DNA of 64,000 nt from Phascolomyces articulosus (GCA_025677815.1 JAIXMP010000011.1:1364001-1428000), one strand, 5' to 3'; positions 46,455-59,883 are shown, counted from the stretch's first letter. Numbers and translations are program-made. The notes: generated by a model from the letters alone, not told the origin.

Positions 46455-49400
46455 TTTCCATTTTTTTTTTTTATTCTTTGCTGTGTAAATGTTATGTAAA
46501 CTGATAATGAAAATGTCAACTGGAAAATCAAATAAAAAAAAACATACTTGATTGATTTTAAAAATAAAAGATCTGGACCACCTTCTTTCATATTTTTTCT
46601 TTATCATTTTCGCTTTATGTATATATATACATATATCTAATGTATATCATCCCCCCTCTTTTTTCCCCAGATTGAACATATAATGATATATAAATATGAT
46701 ACTCAAAGCAATCTATTAAAAACACATGTCAAATATATATTAATAAAATATCAACTTTGTCATTGAGCGTCATTTCATTTTATTATTCTAATCTATATGT
46801 CAGATGCACACACCTGACTTTTTTACCTAATTTTGAATGTTTTAATGCGTTTTGTTCAATGACAATATCCTTTTTATGTACATATGCCTTATTACTTGTT
46901 ATCCCCCAAAATTTCCCAGACATCTTCATGCTGGTTTAAGTATATATCAAAATATACTAATCAAATACATTATGTTCCTCAAATTTTCATTCATGTGGAG
47001 CCATCAAATTTTTATGATCGCAACTGTATTTACTAAAGGTAAGAATAATAAAACATAGCCAATGAAGGAATTCAAATACCTCAGATGTCGGTGTTTCCAA
47101 ACACTTCGATTGCATAAATTTTTTGATGTGATAAATCCAACCTATCATACTTGACCATCATATATACATCGCTGGACATTCATTGTGTCATCACGCACTA
47201 CAAATAATCCTTTATTTTCATTGGCAACAATGACTTAATATTATAAAGAAGGGTATTTGTAGTTGGATAAGGATAACGATGGGTAAAGGGTTTTAAAAAA
47301 TAAGTTTGTCATTAAAACACAATCTAATGAATGGTCTTGGTCGGTTATTGTCGATGCTACTTGTCAATATTCATTTGACAGCTTAGTATTCAACAATCTA
47401 AGACAGCTTTTATATCAAGTTTTTCAAACCCTACCAATGATTAAAAACATGAATCACCTGGTAATTTACAACAAAAAAAAAAGAAATAACTCTATAAATC
47501 TCTCGATGGAATAATAAAAATTAACAAATCAGTCAAGACGATATACCGAAGCAAACCCGGGGTTATTCTTATTTATGTTGCGTTAATTGTATAACAATTA
47601 GCAAATTTATGCATAATAAATACTACCCTGCATGCCTACACATTTGACTTTTATATATCAATCAACCAGTCAGCCATTCATTCATTCATCCCCCCCTTAT
47701 TATTATTATTTTTTTTCCTCTCATTCCAAAATAAATAATTACAGTGTGTGCGAAACAAGAAAGAATCTTAAACTATTCCTTTTTTAATAAGTTTGCATTT
47801 CTTCTACATGTTACATATAAACATTTAACGTGTTCGCATGGGAAAAACGGGTACGTGTTATATTCTATAATAAACTAACTCACGAAAAAACTTAATTATT
47901 GTATTTTTTTCTTTATTTATAGTACTAGGAAAAGAAGGAGAAGAAGTGATAATAATAAACCTATTATATATAATATATATATTATAGTGATGATGACTCA
48001 TAAATAAGGAAGCATAATTCATATTATAAAATATAATTATAATACGTAGGAATTCTATTCTCATCTTTTATCATCATGTGCAAATAATAAAATTTTGATA
48101 ATCCAGAACGATATTTTTTTAATGCATAAATATTACAGAAGAATAGATGGAAATCCTGATGATGGCGTATTTTGTTTCTTGATTTATCAAATGATTGTTG
48201 TTATCATAATGATGACAATACTAACAATAAGAAGAAAAAGAAATTTTATATCAATACATACAAAAATGGTCTTTTGTTCCTTGGTAATAATTTCGTGATG
48301 ATGATGCAAGGATATTAATTTCAGATGATTCCATCATGAATAACAAAGTAATAAGTTCTTGAACTCATCCACTTTTTATTATATATATGTTTCCACAAGG
48401 GAGGTGATGTTGTATGATTCATATGTATTATATAAATTGTAATATCACAATACCATGACCCTTGCCAAGTGTTTGTTATACGCACAGTTTTACATTAGAA
48501 TGCGTTTTTCGAATTCGTTATGTGTAAGAAGGAAAACACACAAAGAGTGTACTGACGATTTAGCGCCACTGTCCCCCCCTCTTTTTAAAAATTATTCTAT
48601 TTTCAACGTTTACATGACATCCTTTTTTTTTTTAAAAAAAAAGAACAATTTGGTAATTGTAATTTGGACGATACAACAAAACAATCACTTTTTATTATTC
48701 GATTCAAAATTGAGGAGAAATCATATCGAAATATTGTAACTTTATTTGTCCCATAAATATAATAATATCATATATATATTATCATCAATTACATATATTA
48801 TTTCCAATGATCTTTTTTCTTATCTGCTTTTAATTTTTCATTTGTATACATATACTTATACAACTACATCGGTACAACTATGGAATAAGCTTCAACTGAT
48901 TTGTATATATCGATGATTAGTATATCTAACAAATATGAGATTTGATTATTGTTTTTTTTTTCTGCTGGATGACTTAAAGTGAATGAAAGGAAAGTGAATG
49001 AAAGGAAAAGAGTTTTCCACTAATAATACATTTATATCAACATTCATTTTTAAACCAAAGATTTTACTATGATATAATAGTGACCACCAAGAAAAAAAAA
49101 GTATATATTGAAGTATTTTATTCATGTTGAAAGATATTCTGAAAAAAAGTAAATAAGAATAATATGAAAGAAATGATACATCAATAAAGATCAAAGTAGT
49201 GATAATATATGAGGATATATGCGAAGTTCAATATTTACTACGTCTGAAGCCACAAAAGTAAGTTAGTTCATATTTTAATGGAGAAGATACTACGAAGTTA
49301 TAAATCACTTACGTACAGCACTATTAATATTAATAAAAGATATCGATCCATACAATAAGTGCCATATTGACACCAAAAGGAAGGTGATAAAAACTTTCAA

Positions 49401-50436
49401 TCTTAAATGTATAGCATTGCTGAATAAATATTTCACGTTTAAAATACTAATAAGACACATAAGAGACCTTTTCTTTTGGGAAATATTTCCTTTAGCAGTG
49501 ATGGATCTTAACCCATCTTCATAGACTTATTTCACAGTTATTGATTACGATAACTTATATACATTGTTTATTTTATCTCGTTTGACTTTTTCATCTACTG
49601 AACTACTGTATATATATCTTATTTTTTTTATTACTGATAAGTATCTTTCCAAATGCCACAACATTAAATATAATGTTGCATAAAATTGGCTTGACTAATT
49701 TTTTTTTAAAAAAAAATATTCAAAAAATCTCCTTGTACTATATCACAATTTCAACTTTAAATAATTTTATCTTTTGGTTGTTTGTTGTCAATATTGGGTA
49801 TGTTTCTCTGGCTATCTTTCATGATATACGTCCAAATAGTAACCTGGATTTTCTCAATTGCAGGTCAGTAGTTCTATCGCAGAATAATAATATGGTACTC
49901 TATAAATAAAATATTGGGTTTTTTGGTCAATTTTTTAATCAACTGTAAACCAATTTTATGATACTTTACCATATTTATCATGTTTGGTAGTGTAGTTGGA
50001 CAGTTTCGATTGCCGCGATTGTATTTTAACGTATATTCAAATGCAAAGTGAATTATAAACTTAACACCTACTTAATAATACAGGTAGTATTTATGAATAA
50101 AACAGCATCAATCCCATAGTAAAAAAAAAGATTCAACGTTATGAGCTTAATAAATGTGAATGGTTGGTAGCAAGTACTTTCAATTCAATAATGATTTAAG
50201 TGTTATTAGCTTGTTTTCGTATACATATTGTGTTTGGATTTACCAACAACAACAAAAAAACAGTATAATTAAGACTAATATCTTTTTTTTTGTGTATCCT
50301 TCGGCTTAGTTAATCAAGATTTTAGTGGTGGTACAGAAATCCGAATAAATGGTCTTTATCATGGGCTTTTATTCTTTCTTTCTTCTCTCCTTTATTCTCC
50401 TTTTCTCTTTTTCGTTATCGGCTGAAATCTGTACTT
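46455..50436. other. Long AT-rich intergenic region
   Basis: Nearly 4 kb with no recognisable gene or mobile element. It holds T11A9 and T9A9 palindromes (48623-48642, 49699-49716), a tandem GTGAATGAAAGGAAA duplication at 48979-49009, and the duplicated leader of the second F-box gene from about 50284. Confidence 0.6.
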
Positions 50437-52852
50437 ATGGCTGAATCTCTACCACCTCATTTTCTTGATACCTTGGAATCCTTTCCAGGTCAAATTCAAA
50501 GAATCAAAGATGCTTTTATACATCAAAACTATCAAGAACTCGTAAAACATGTATCCACAACAATCAACTATGTATACGAACAAAACTTACTTCTTCTTGC
50601 ACTTCTTGATATCCGATCCCATGGCCATACAATGAATGGCCAATATAATGAAGCGTATGCAGATGCACAAAAAATGACAAATATTGTACCCACATCAACG
50701 ATTGGTTATGCAAGAGTGGGTCATCTACTTTCGATGCATGGGCATCAAATCAGTAGTACTGTTGGAGCCAATGATGAGCATAGCAGCAACAACAACAGTA
50801 ATTTTAGAGTCTCACAACAACAACAACAACGACAACAGCATCATCTTCAAACAAACCCGCAGCCAATGGAGGAAACGAAAAACGACAGGATCCTTGAAAT
50901 ATCGCCACAAGCAAGAGGACATCATCAAACAAATCAATACTCAATGGAGGAAACAAACAAAGATTTGGAAAGAATAAGAAAAGGTGGTGGTTGGGATGTC
51001 AGAACCAACCTATTGCGAGTAAATAGGTCTGATCCTCTACGGGTATTTCCAGATGGAATCGCAAAAACCATCATTACGTTATTGCCACCAGAAGACCGCC
51101 TCGTTTGTATTCAAGTTTCAAAATTGTGGCAAAAGGAGATTTTGGGTTATGTAGGAGCAACGAAAGGTTTGAATCTTGGATTTCATGGAGTAAATGATAC
51201 ACTCTCGATTCATTTGCTTAATTTCTGTTGCGATCATGTCGAAAATTTACATATAAGCCGTTATACTACTGAAAAAATACAGTATCAACTTTTAAAGACC
51301 TTACAAAAACGGTACTTTGGCAAGATTCAATCTCTTATATTATGTGGTAATTTCATCATATTCATATTTTTTCTGTTTTTTTCTCTCTCTCTCCGAATGG
51401 AACATTATAATCGTTGTAGTTTGGTAACCATTGTAGCCATTATTATAACTTTATAAATGTATAATTTAAATAAGTGATTAAATATAACTTTTAATAACGA
51501 TAGCACCAGAGTCTGGAATCCGAAACATGGACCAATATACCGCAGATATTTTAAATGCATTGTATTCAATTCGAAATACTTTGACCCATCTCAACATCAC
51601 TTTTTTGAGTGATCATTATAACAGACCCACCATCAACATAGCGACAATCCTAGAAACATGTAGAAACCTGACTGATCTTATATACCATAATCGCAACATC
51701 AAGGTATCTACGTTTATTGGAAATTTGGATCCGCTTGACAACCACCGCCACTTGCGTAACTTAGAGCTTATTACAAAAGCAATATCTAAGCAAGATATTG
51801 AATCTATAATACAACTATGCCAACAATTACGACGAATCAGTGTTACCAATTACTGTGGTGATGCATCAGCCCTAGATATGTTCTTGACGCAAACAGCAGC
51901 ACCAAATCTGAAAATTTTAGGCTTCAACAATTATTCTACCCTCGATGATGTGCCACAGCTAACGGAGAAAGAGGATAATAACCGGAGAGAAACAGGTCTA
52001 CGAGTTTTATGGATAACCCGGAAGTTTGGTAATGAATTATCAGCTTCATATGAAAATAAGATATTCCAGCTTATGCATCAAAACAGGAAAACATTGGAAA
52101 CTATTAACGTAACTCTGCCACGAATGACAACAATAAATATAGTTAACCTATTCAAATCACAACAGTATCCTGACCTCAACTTTGAAAAAATTAAAAGTTT
52201 GACATTCAATAGTTCACCAAATGTTATGAATAGATTTCAAATATACCAATCTGTTCTTAAATCAACAACATTGAAGCATCTCGAACTAAGTGGGCTTTCT
52301 AGCATGGACAAGCTGGTCTATACCCTCCTTGCAAGGCCGTCACTTGAACGACTCGGCATAATTGGGAAATCAGATGTCTACTATATACGCAATTCAGAGC
52401 CATTAATTGAACTATTTGCAAGATATTCATCATTTTCATTATTGGAATCTCTCCATCTTGAACATCATCTTGAAGTATCGGATGCCACACTTACTACGGT
52501 TGCAGGAATTAAATCATTGAAAAAGATTACCTTTACAAATATATCCAATGTTTTAACAAATGACATCAAGAATTTTTTCTATAAAATTGGGCCCCAGCTA
52601 ACAGATGTATCGTTAAAAACCATGCGCTGTGTTACAGATGATGTGTTGGCAGTTCTCGGCGAGCAAGGAAATAATTTATCTTTTGTTACTCTTGAAAGCT
52701 TATATCATGTGACGGATCAAGGTGTAAAGACATTGATAGATAAATCTCATTCAAGGCTAGAGATGCTACGAATCTGGTGGTGCAAGAAGACGACCGAAGA
52801 TTGCAAAGTGGACCCACAGGGAAAAGTTAAATACATTAGTTATCTTAATTAA
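50437..52852 (+). CDS. TPR / F-box / LRR protein (Dia2/Pof3-like architecture), copy 2
   Basis: Two exons (50437-51346, 51504-52852), 752 aa. The domain plan is as in copy 1: TPR-like N-terminus, shorter Q-rich linker (QQQQQRQQHH), F-box at about 198-240 (VFPDGIAKTIITLLPPEDRLVCIQVSKLWQKEIL) and C-terminal LRRs. The first 100 residues and the F-box are nearly identical to copy 1, while the linker and several LRR faces differ, including small indels (for example the RKRPQDY segment of copy 1 is shorter here). Both copies keep open frames and equivalent splice sites (donor GTAATT here, GTGAGT in copy 1), so both are probably functional. Divergence concentrated in the putative substrate-binding LRRs would fit neofunctionalisation (inference). 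Confidence 0.88.
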
Positions 52853-55356
52853 ATAATAATAAAAAAGACTATATATACAAAAACTCCAATAATGTTATTG
52901 GAAATATATTGCTATTTAAAAACATATATGCGCTTTTAGCAATATTAATATTATTAAATCTTTCCATCACAATAAAGGGTAGTAATTAAAATAAACAATT
53001 ATCATCTCATCCACCATAAAGCAACTATTACTGACACATTTACAATGATAATAAATATTTGCATATGAGAGAATGATGAAATTTTTTCAGTTGTTACGTA
53101 GTATATTCTGGTAAATCTTCACGACTATTGTTTCAGTTGAAATAACCCTTTCATATTTAAGTCACACTATGTATGAAATTGGATCACTCCATTTTGGACA
53201 AATATATATATACAATTTAAGCTTCTAAATAACTTAATTATAAAAGTAACCTTTGCTAGTATCAACAATAGCATCAGCAAACAGTAGTAATAGTCATAAT
53301 GTAATAGAATTGTAAATATATAAAAACATATATACATAAAAAGCACGAATGACAGTGATTGACTTGTGTTTCTTTTGGTTCTCTTTCATTGACCGTGAAT
53401 GGAAATGGTGCGATATCATTGTCAAGTCTATACCCTAGACAAATCATTCTATTTATTTTTTTCAAATAGAAATAAAATGGAAAGAAAGGTTCAGTGCTAT
53501 CAGTGCTTTTATATTATCCAGTCCTATGCTTATAATGAGTTACTAACTCTTACCCACATAATTTTGGGATAAAAAGATAGTTTTAACAAAATGACTCACC
53601 TTGATACTTTCAATTCATTGGAATAATGCATCAATCGTATCATTTCGTCTTGTTACTGAATTTTTCGTAAAGCTGTTCTCCAAAACAAATTTGAATCTCT
53701 CACCCTCTCTCTTTTGTCTTGTTCTTTATTTTTGAAAGCATTCATGACCTCTTTTATTGATCACTTCTTAAGCAATGTGTTGAAAAAGTAGTAATGTTCG
53801 GATATTATAAAAAAAAAGGTGGGGAGAGCTTATGAGCTTGTAAAGAGAGATATAAGAAATTTGTAAAAAAAAGTCTGAAAAAAAAGGAAAGATTTGTGAA
53901 GAGAGATATGAACAGAAAATGTTTGTAAAAAGAAATCTGTCAAAAAAGGTAAAAGATCGCATTGATCCAAAAATTTTTATTGCCAGTCTGTGTCACTGTC
54001 AATTTTGCTCCCAACAATAATAAAAGTTGATTCAAACGCAAGAGGACTATCTATACTGATATAAGAATTGGTATTTCTCACGTTCAAGATATAATAACTA
54101 ATATAAAAAAAAGGTTCAATAAAAGGCAAATGTTGGATCTTGACGGTCAACTACATGTTTCATTTTGTTTCAAGGATGAATTATATTTATTTGAGTAGGG
54201 TTCTTTGCGAGAGAAAGATGTTGTAGCCCGCTCTACCACTTGATAGAAAGAAGTGAATCCATGCTAATCTGTTATAAACCAATCTATTCATGGAGTTCAT
54301 TGAATTAAATTAGGAGAATCTCAGGTTACTAGATATAGATTGAAGATTCGCTATACTACACAATGTCCCCAATAAAAAAAAATTATCGTTTTTTATTCGT
54401 TGCATTATTACTATATGATTGATTTGACAAATGATCCATCATTGAATGCTTTCCCAAGTTGGGGGAAGCACAATATAAAATACTTGTTAAAAAGTAATGA
54501 TAGTATAAATGAGAATATTCATGATGACATGGATTGATATGTTATCACCTCATCCATAGGGGACGCAAACTATCCATTTTGGAAAATGAATGCTCGTGTA
54601 CCAATTCTTATCAGATGAATATAGATCAGTGTTACTTTTTTTTGGATTCATAGGAGTATAGTCTAATGTCAAACGAATAGTAAAATTTATTGTTCTCATA
54701 AAAACCATCATCTATTGGTCTGTACACCATTTTACAACAACATGTCAAAACAACTTTAAAACTGCATGAAAAAAAAAGTCTATTTTCTATATACTATTAT
54801 TATCCTCTCCTCGTGCACATTCTTTTTATAGTAGTTAAACTAAACTTTATCCCAACTCCAACTTGACATGAATGATAATGATGCATAATGTTTTTTAGAG
54901 AGAAAAAAAAAGATTTAATAAGTTGAGTAGAAATAAAAAGAAAAAAAAACATTTTAAAACAAAAGAAAGAAAAAAAGTTATAATAATAATAATAAAAAAA
55001 GAGATTTTCTACACGTAAAAAGAAAATGAACCTTGGCGAGAGAGAGAGAGGTTATTTAATTACGCGTAAACGGAAAGAAAAAAAAAGATGGAGCTGTTAT
55101 GTGTGTTAATAAAATATGGTGAAATAAAGAGGTTTATAGTAGTGAAATGACGTTTTCTTCTTCTTTTCCTTTTTACAAAAAAAAAAAAAAACTAATAGAC
55201 ATGAAACAATAAAGAAGTAAGAAGAAGGGAGTTAAATAAGAAAAGGAGGAGAGGATATTTGGGATATACAAAAATATATTTTAGAATGGAGGGGAGTGGA
55301 GGGGAGGAAGTATACTTTTTTATTTTTTAGTTACGACTCGTTTTTAAACTTTGAAC
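52853..55356. other. AT-rich intergenic region
   Basis: The first about 240 bases are 3' flank shared with copy 1 (hairpin at 52886-52901). The rest has no gene. A purine-rich stretch (about 54900-55310, GA and GGAGGGGA runs) precedes the syntaxin 3' end. A stretch at about 54210-54245 has a tRNA A-box look on the minus strand but no B-box. Confidence 0.55.
52886..52901 (+). terminator. 3' UTR hairpin, copy 2
   Basis: Identical 16-base CCAATAA-TG-TTATTGG arrangement as after copy 1, 34 bases past the stop. Confidence 0.35.
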
Positions 55357-56346
55357 TTATTGTTGTTCAGCAGGAGCATCGCTACCACCACCTCCACCTC
55401 CACCTCCACCTCCACCTCCACCAGATGGAGCAAAGTGTACAGCCAATACAATGACGATAATAATGACAATCACAGCAAAGATACCGAAACAAATCCACTT
55501 TTTCTTTCTTGTCATCTTTGCATAATGTACTGCTTTACCCACTTCTTGATTACCCTTTTCCAAATCACCCACGACTTGATATGAACTTTCTTCAATTTGA
55601 GTCAAAACCTTGGCTTGATTTTCCAAAAGGAACTGCATTTCTTCAAACAACGATGACAATTCTTCAACACTCTTGGCCAATCTTCGAATATCTTCATGAC
55701 GTTCCTTGACAGCATCCAAAGTTTGTTGACCATCATAACGACGTTGTTCATTGGTCATGGATTGCATCAATTGTTGAGCAAAAACAGCAGGTCTTCCTTG
55801 TTCAGCTTGAGCAATCGCTTGATCAATTTCATCAGGTGTAGCATTAGGATTAGCAATACGAATTTGTCTCTCATATTGTCGTGATTCAGCCTTTTGGAAA
55901 TCAAGAGCCACTTGACGATGACGTTGAATAGTATCCATAAATGATTTGGTCACATTGGAGAATTGGTTTTTTCGAATGGCCAAGTCGGAATGGCGTCCAG
56001 TAGGTTCAATTTCCTTAATCTTTTGCTTGACATGGGTCATGAATTGTTGTGTTTCCGACGTCATGCTATCCAGTTGAGAACGAATACGAGCTTCTTCACG
56101 AGCATCGGCAGCTTGTAACATGCTCGATTGTAAACTTTCAATACGAGAAATGTTTTCATTGATACCTCGAATGGTTTCTTGAATGTGTGAGACTTCATTG
56201 AGGAACCCATCCATAGAATTGGGGTCGGATTGAGAAGATAAAAGAGGTCGCATCTCGTATCGACCCGGTGCTGGAGCAGCAGGTTGTCCCATACCACTGG
56301 CGACAGGGGCAGGGCGTGAAAGTTCGGCTAACCGATCAACACTCAT
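55357..56346 (-). CDS. Plasma-membrane syntaxin (Sso1/2-like Qa-SNARE)
   Basis: Intronless, 329 aa, drives exocytic vesicle fusion at the plasma membrane. A P/A-rich N-terminal peptide is followed by the three-helix Habc region (about 45-175, DGFLNEVSHIQETIRGINENI...). The SNARE helix is at about 215-275 (RHEDIRRLAKSVEELSSLFEEMQFLLENQ), with the expected glutamine in LLENQ at the central layer. A basic juxtamembrane TRKKK and a membrane anchor (WICFGIFAVIVIIIVIVLAV) come next. Unusually, the anchor is not the end: APS, 13 glycines and SDAPAEQQ follow and would be extracellular. The 13 glycines come from a GGTGGA hexanucleotide repeat. Partner proteins (SNAP-25/Sec9, synaptobrevin) are not in the window. 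The start at 56346 is the first ATG; the codon before it is TTG. Confidence 0.94.
   Translation of the reverse strand: MSVDRLAELSRPAPVASGMGQPAAPAPGRYEMRPLLSSQSDPNSMDGFLNEVSHIQETIRGINENISRIESLQSSMLQAADAREEARIRSQLDSMTSETQQFMTHVKQKIKEIEPTGRHSDLAIRKNQFSNVTKSFMDTIQRHRQVALDFQKAESRQYERQIRIANPNATPDEIDQAIAQAEQGRPAVFAQQLMQSMTNEQRRYDGQQTLDAVKERHEDIRRLAKSVEELSSLFEEMQFLLENQAKVLTQIEESSYQVVGDLEKGNQEVGKAVHYAKMTRKKKWICFGIFAVIVIIIVIVLAVHFAPSGGGGGGGGGGGGGSDAPAEQQ
55385..55423 (-). repeat. GGTGGA hexanucleotide repeat (polyglycine codons)
   Basis: About five to six GGTGGA units encode the 13-glycine tail of the syntaxin. Likely polymorphic in length. Confidence 0.85.
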
Positions 56347-57647
56347 CAAGTATTTTTATATATATTAAAAAAGCGGGGAAAAAAAAAGAAGAGGAAAAAT
56401 ATAAAGAAGTAAAGAAGAAGAAAAAGAAGGGAAAAAAGAAAGAAAAAAGAGAGGAAAAAAAAAAAAAAGAATAAGAAACACGCTCTTTTTTAGTTACCAA
56501 GAGCACCAAACAGCTATACAGCTTACACACAGACAACTATTACTACTACTTAAATGGGTCAATATAAAAAAGGAACCAAGTTTTTTTTTTTTATTATTTC
56601 CGTACTCCGAGTTTGTCTTTAAAGCTAAACTGAGTTTAGATAATCAAAAACTATTTTAAGATGGCGCTGGGCTTGGCTATTATTACTTATATAAACTGGT
56701 CATGATGTGTGTATGTGTGGCTGATCTCTTTCTATTTACTTTATATATGACGATCTCTTTCAACTTCATCCTTATCCATTATATTTAGATAAATATATAT
56801 ATAAATATATACCAAGCCCCGGTGTACACACACATTAACTTTCGGCTGGAACATAAAGTGTGTATGCCGATTTCAGTATGACAACTTGACTACTTTTGGT
56901 TATTCTTATGGTTTTACCCTTTTTTTTTTTTGTTTGAAAGAGAAAGATGGATGAATGATAGTTGATGAGGCAAAGTCATCCTTTTCATCATCACACAAAC
57001 ACAAACACAAACACAAACGCAATTTTCTTTTTTGGCGCGATTTCTCTCTTTGTTTTTTTTTTTTTTTTTACTATCATCCCATCCATCATCATCACTTCCT
57101 TGGCAATTATCACCATCACTCTACTACCTATATTCTCGCAATATATATATATAATAGACTAAAAAAAAAAAAGAATAGTTCGACAGACACCTTTTTCTCC
57201 TTTTTTCCCAAATATGAACAAGTATAGATTGTCATTATTAGTTATATAATTATTTATATATTTAGAAAGAAAAAAAAAAGGATGATAATGAAGGAGGAGG
57301 TTTAGTAGAGGAGGGACTTCATTGTTCAAATCAAACAAAAAAGAAAAAAGGAAATTTTTTAATAAGAATAAGGTAAGAATAATATAAAAATATAATATGT
57401 AAAATAATTCAAAAAAGAAGTATAAAAAAAAGAAGGGTAAAAAACTTTGTGTTTGTGCAAATAAAATAAAATAAAGAAAAAAAAAGGGTATAAACAAATT
57501 TTTAATCGAAAAGAAATGGGGGATATGGAAGGAGAACTAAAATGAGTTTTACTAAATAAGCTAAGCTTTACTATGTAATTGACTATGTATATGGAGGGGA
57601 GGATGAGGATGAATGGGTTAGGATGGATGGATGATTTTTTATTATAA
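56347..57647. other. Intergenic region between minus-strand genes
   Basis: The first about 170 bases are a purine-rich (plus strand) leader of the syntaxin gene. There is an (ACAAAC)n repeat at about 56995-57019 and TA repeats. No gene recognised. Confidence 0.6.
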
Positions 57648-59050
57648 TTACCAAGCAGTAGCATATCGTTCACCTGCTTCAAGTAAACCAACAGCTAATT
57701 TAAGTGCATTTTCCACACGATTACCTAAAAGACCTTGTTGATCCTCTTCTTTTGTACCTTCTTCTATAGGTAATTTTTCTTTTTTCTCTCGAGATGCTGT
57801 ATTGATCATGATAGGTAATTGTAATAACACTTTACAAATAGTAATGGATAAAGCCATTCGTCGCCATAAATCAAAATATGATAATCTTCGTAATTCTTGT
57901 TGTAATTCATATAATCGCATCAGTTCAAATTGAATCACTTTATAATAAGTATGCGTGGCTATATAACAAAAAAATATATGAATTAGTGAGTTTATCAAGA
58001 TTATGTGTGTTATTGTTTTTTTTCCTTTTTTTCGGGATTGAAGAAATAAACAAAGACTTACATAATAATAACTCTCGCATTTTACGAAATGCTAATTCAA
58101 TTTGAATAATAGCATCTTCACTAATATGCATACCGGGATTGGTTTCATTTAAGGCATCTATAATAGAAACATTTATGATGATGAACATGGGGGCATTATA
58201 GAATGTCAATAATAGACAATAATAATAATAATAAAAACTTACGTATAAAAGCACGCATGGTTTGAAATTCACCATCCATCATTTCAATAAACAACTATAT
58301 CATTGAAATAAAAAATTAATTATCAAATCGTTTTATATAAATTGATTTTATTTTTTTTGGCTCACCTGATGTAACACGCGCTGTAATGTATCGTTTGGAT
58401 TCTCATCATCTTCTGTAGAATGCATGGGGGAAGCCATTGGATGTTGTTGTTTCGATAAATCATACATGAGTTTGGTAGATGGATTACTCAATGTCTCATA
58501 GGCCAATGATAAGACTATATAAAGTTATTTCTCCTTTTTTATTAGATCAAAATTAACATAGAAAAGAGGGTTTTTTTCTCTCTCTCTTTCCTTTTTTCTC
58601 TTTGATATATACTCTCCTTAAAGAAGAGAAAGAAAGAGAGATGTAAGGGGATAAATATATATAAAGTGATCCTTACGTTGAAAACTTTCAGTGGCTCGAG
58701 GATAAGGCGGTACGAATTTATCAGGATGACATACTCGACTTCGCTAAAAAAAAAAAAAGATAGATAGAAATACAATCCAAAAAAAGTGTCAGTGACAACA
58801 GGTTAACACACCCATGGATAAAAATTTCTTGGCAAATCCAATATAAATTTTTCATTACCCTTATATAAGCTCTTCGAATTTCTTCTGTAGGTGCATCTTT
58901 ATTAATACCAAGAACATGATAATAATCGGTAGCGTTTAAAATATCATCTACATATTGATATTTCTTTTCACTTTCAGTAGGTTGATGTGCTGTTTGTTTT
59001 TTCGTATTGGTTCTTGGTGTAGAAGAACCCCAAGGATTAATAAATGGCAT
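57648..59050 (-). CDS. J-domain (DnaJ-type) co-chaperone
   Basis: Six exons: 59050-58859, 58743-58677, 58514-58366, 58294-58243, 58157-58062 and 57958-57648, giving 288 aa. The J domain is at residues about 43-105: DYYHVLGINKDAPTEEIRRAY, then an intron, then VCHPDKF with the essential HPD, then LSLAYETLSNP. J proteins stimulate Hsp70 ATPase through HPD. The remaining about 180 residues are mostly helical, with no zinc finger, no G/F region and no obvious membrane segment, so this is a class C (type III) J protein. The client is unknown. A moderately hydrophobic ALSITICKVLLQLPIMI (about 225) might pack or touch membrane. All intron phases close. The gene sits head to tail between syntaxin and Argonaute. 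Confidence 0.9.
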
Positions 59051-59883
59051 CTTTTTTTAATTGTTAATTGTGGTCGGAATTAGGTGAGAGGTCTTCTTTT
59101 AATGCTCAATTCAAAATTATTATTAATTAAAAAAAAAAAAAGAGAAAAAAAGAAAAAAGAAAGTTGGGAAAATGGGATCGAGTGGCCAACAACAACTATA
59201 ATGGAACTCTGGTTTTTGATTTCTCCTTATATCTTAATGAGGAGAGAGAGAAAGTGTCGACGGAGTGTGGGATGTGGACTGAATTAAGTTATGAAAAAAA
59301 AAAAGGAGAGTTCTTTTTTCTCGTAAACGCACAGATATATAGAAAAAGAGAAAAAAGGAAAAAGAAAAAAGTGGGTTGACAAATAATAAACAATAAATAA
59401 AGAAGAACAAGAAAAAAAAATAAAAAGGTTCTTATCTTGTTATAACAAACCATACTTAACAAATCCATTCTATAACGTTTGGTTGTTAATTTGCATGTGA
59501 AAAATGTATAAAGTTTTTTTTTTTTTTGATGGGACCAACAAATCAATCATCACGGACCACACATATGTCCATTTTATATACATGATATTTATATATCCAC
59601 CCCAATTCTCTTGCATATTAATTGTTATTATTGTTTGTTGGGTGTTGAGTTGTATAGTTTTAATGAAATGTTTATTTTGTAGACTATTATCAAAAGAGGA
59701 GGAGAAGGAGATAAGATTTTTTTTAAGCTATACATTTAACTATTCTTATTATTATTATGATGAATGATGATGATGATGACTATATGAATATTTGGTAAAT
59801 GATAGGATGAATGAATTGAAATTTTGGATTCACGCAACAAGAAAAAAAATAAAAAGTAAGCTAAGCAAGAAAAAAAAAGTTTT
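59051..59883. other. Intergenic region between J-protein and Argonaute genes
   Basis: AT-rich with poly-A runs and a GAT repeat at about 59760-59780. It serves as upstream region of the J-protein gene and 3' flank of Argonaute. No gene seen. Confidence 0.55.

Larger units (their letters stand above)
50284..53096 (+). repeat. Segmental duplication, copy 2
   Basis: Same block as 21421-24272, in the same orientation about 29 kb away. Similarity starts right after a short poly-T (50283-50291), covers gene and intron, and fades about 240 bases after the stop. Edges judged by eye. Confidence 0.9.

Noticed and set aside
46455..50283. Transposable element in the 4-kb gap before the second F-box gene
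   Set aside because: No transposase, reverse transcriptase or integrase motif in any frame and no terminal repeats noticed.
54210..54245. tRNA A-box look on the minus strand (CAAGTGGTAGAGCGGGC)
   Set aside because: No B-box GGTTCRANYCC downstream, no acceptor stem pairing and an unsuitable anticodon arm.
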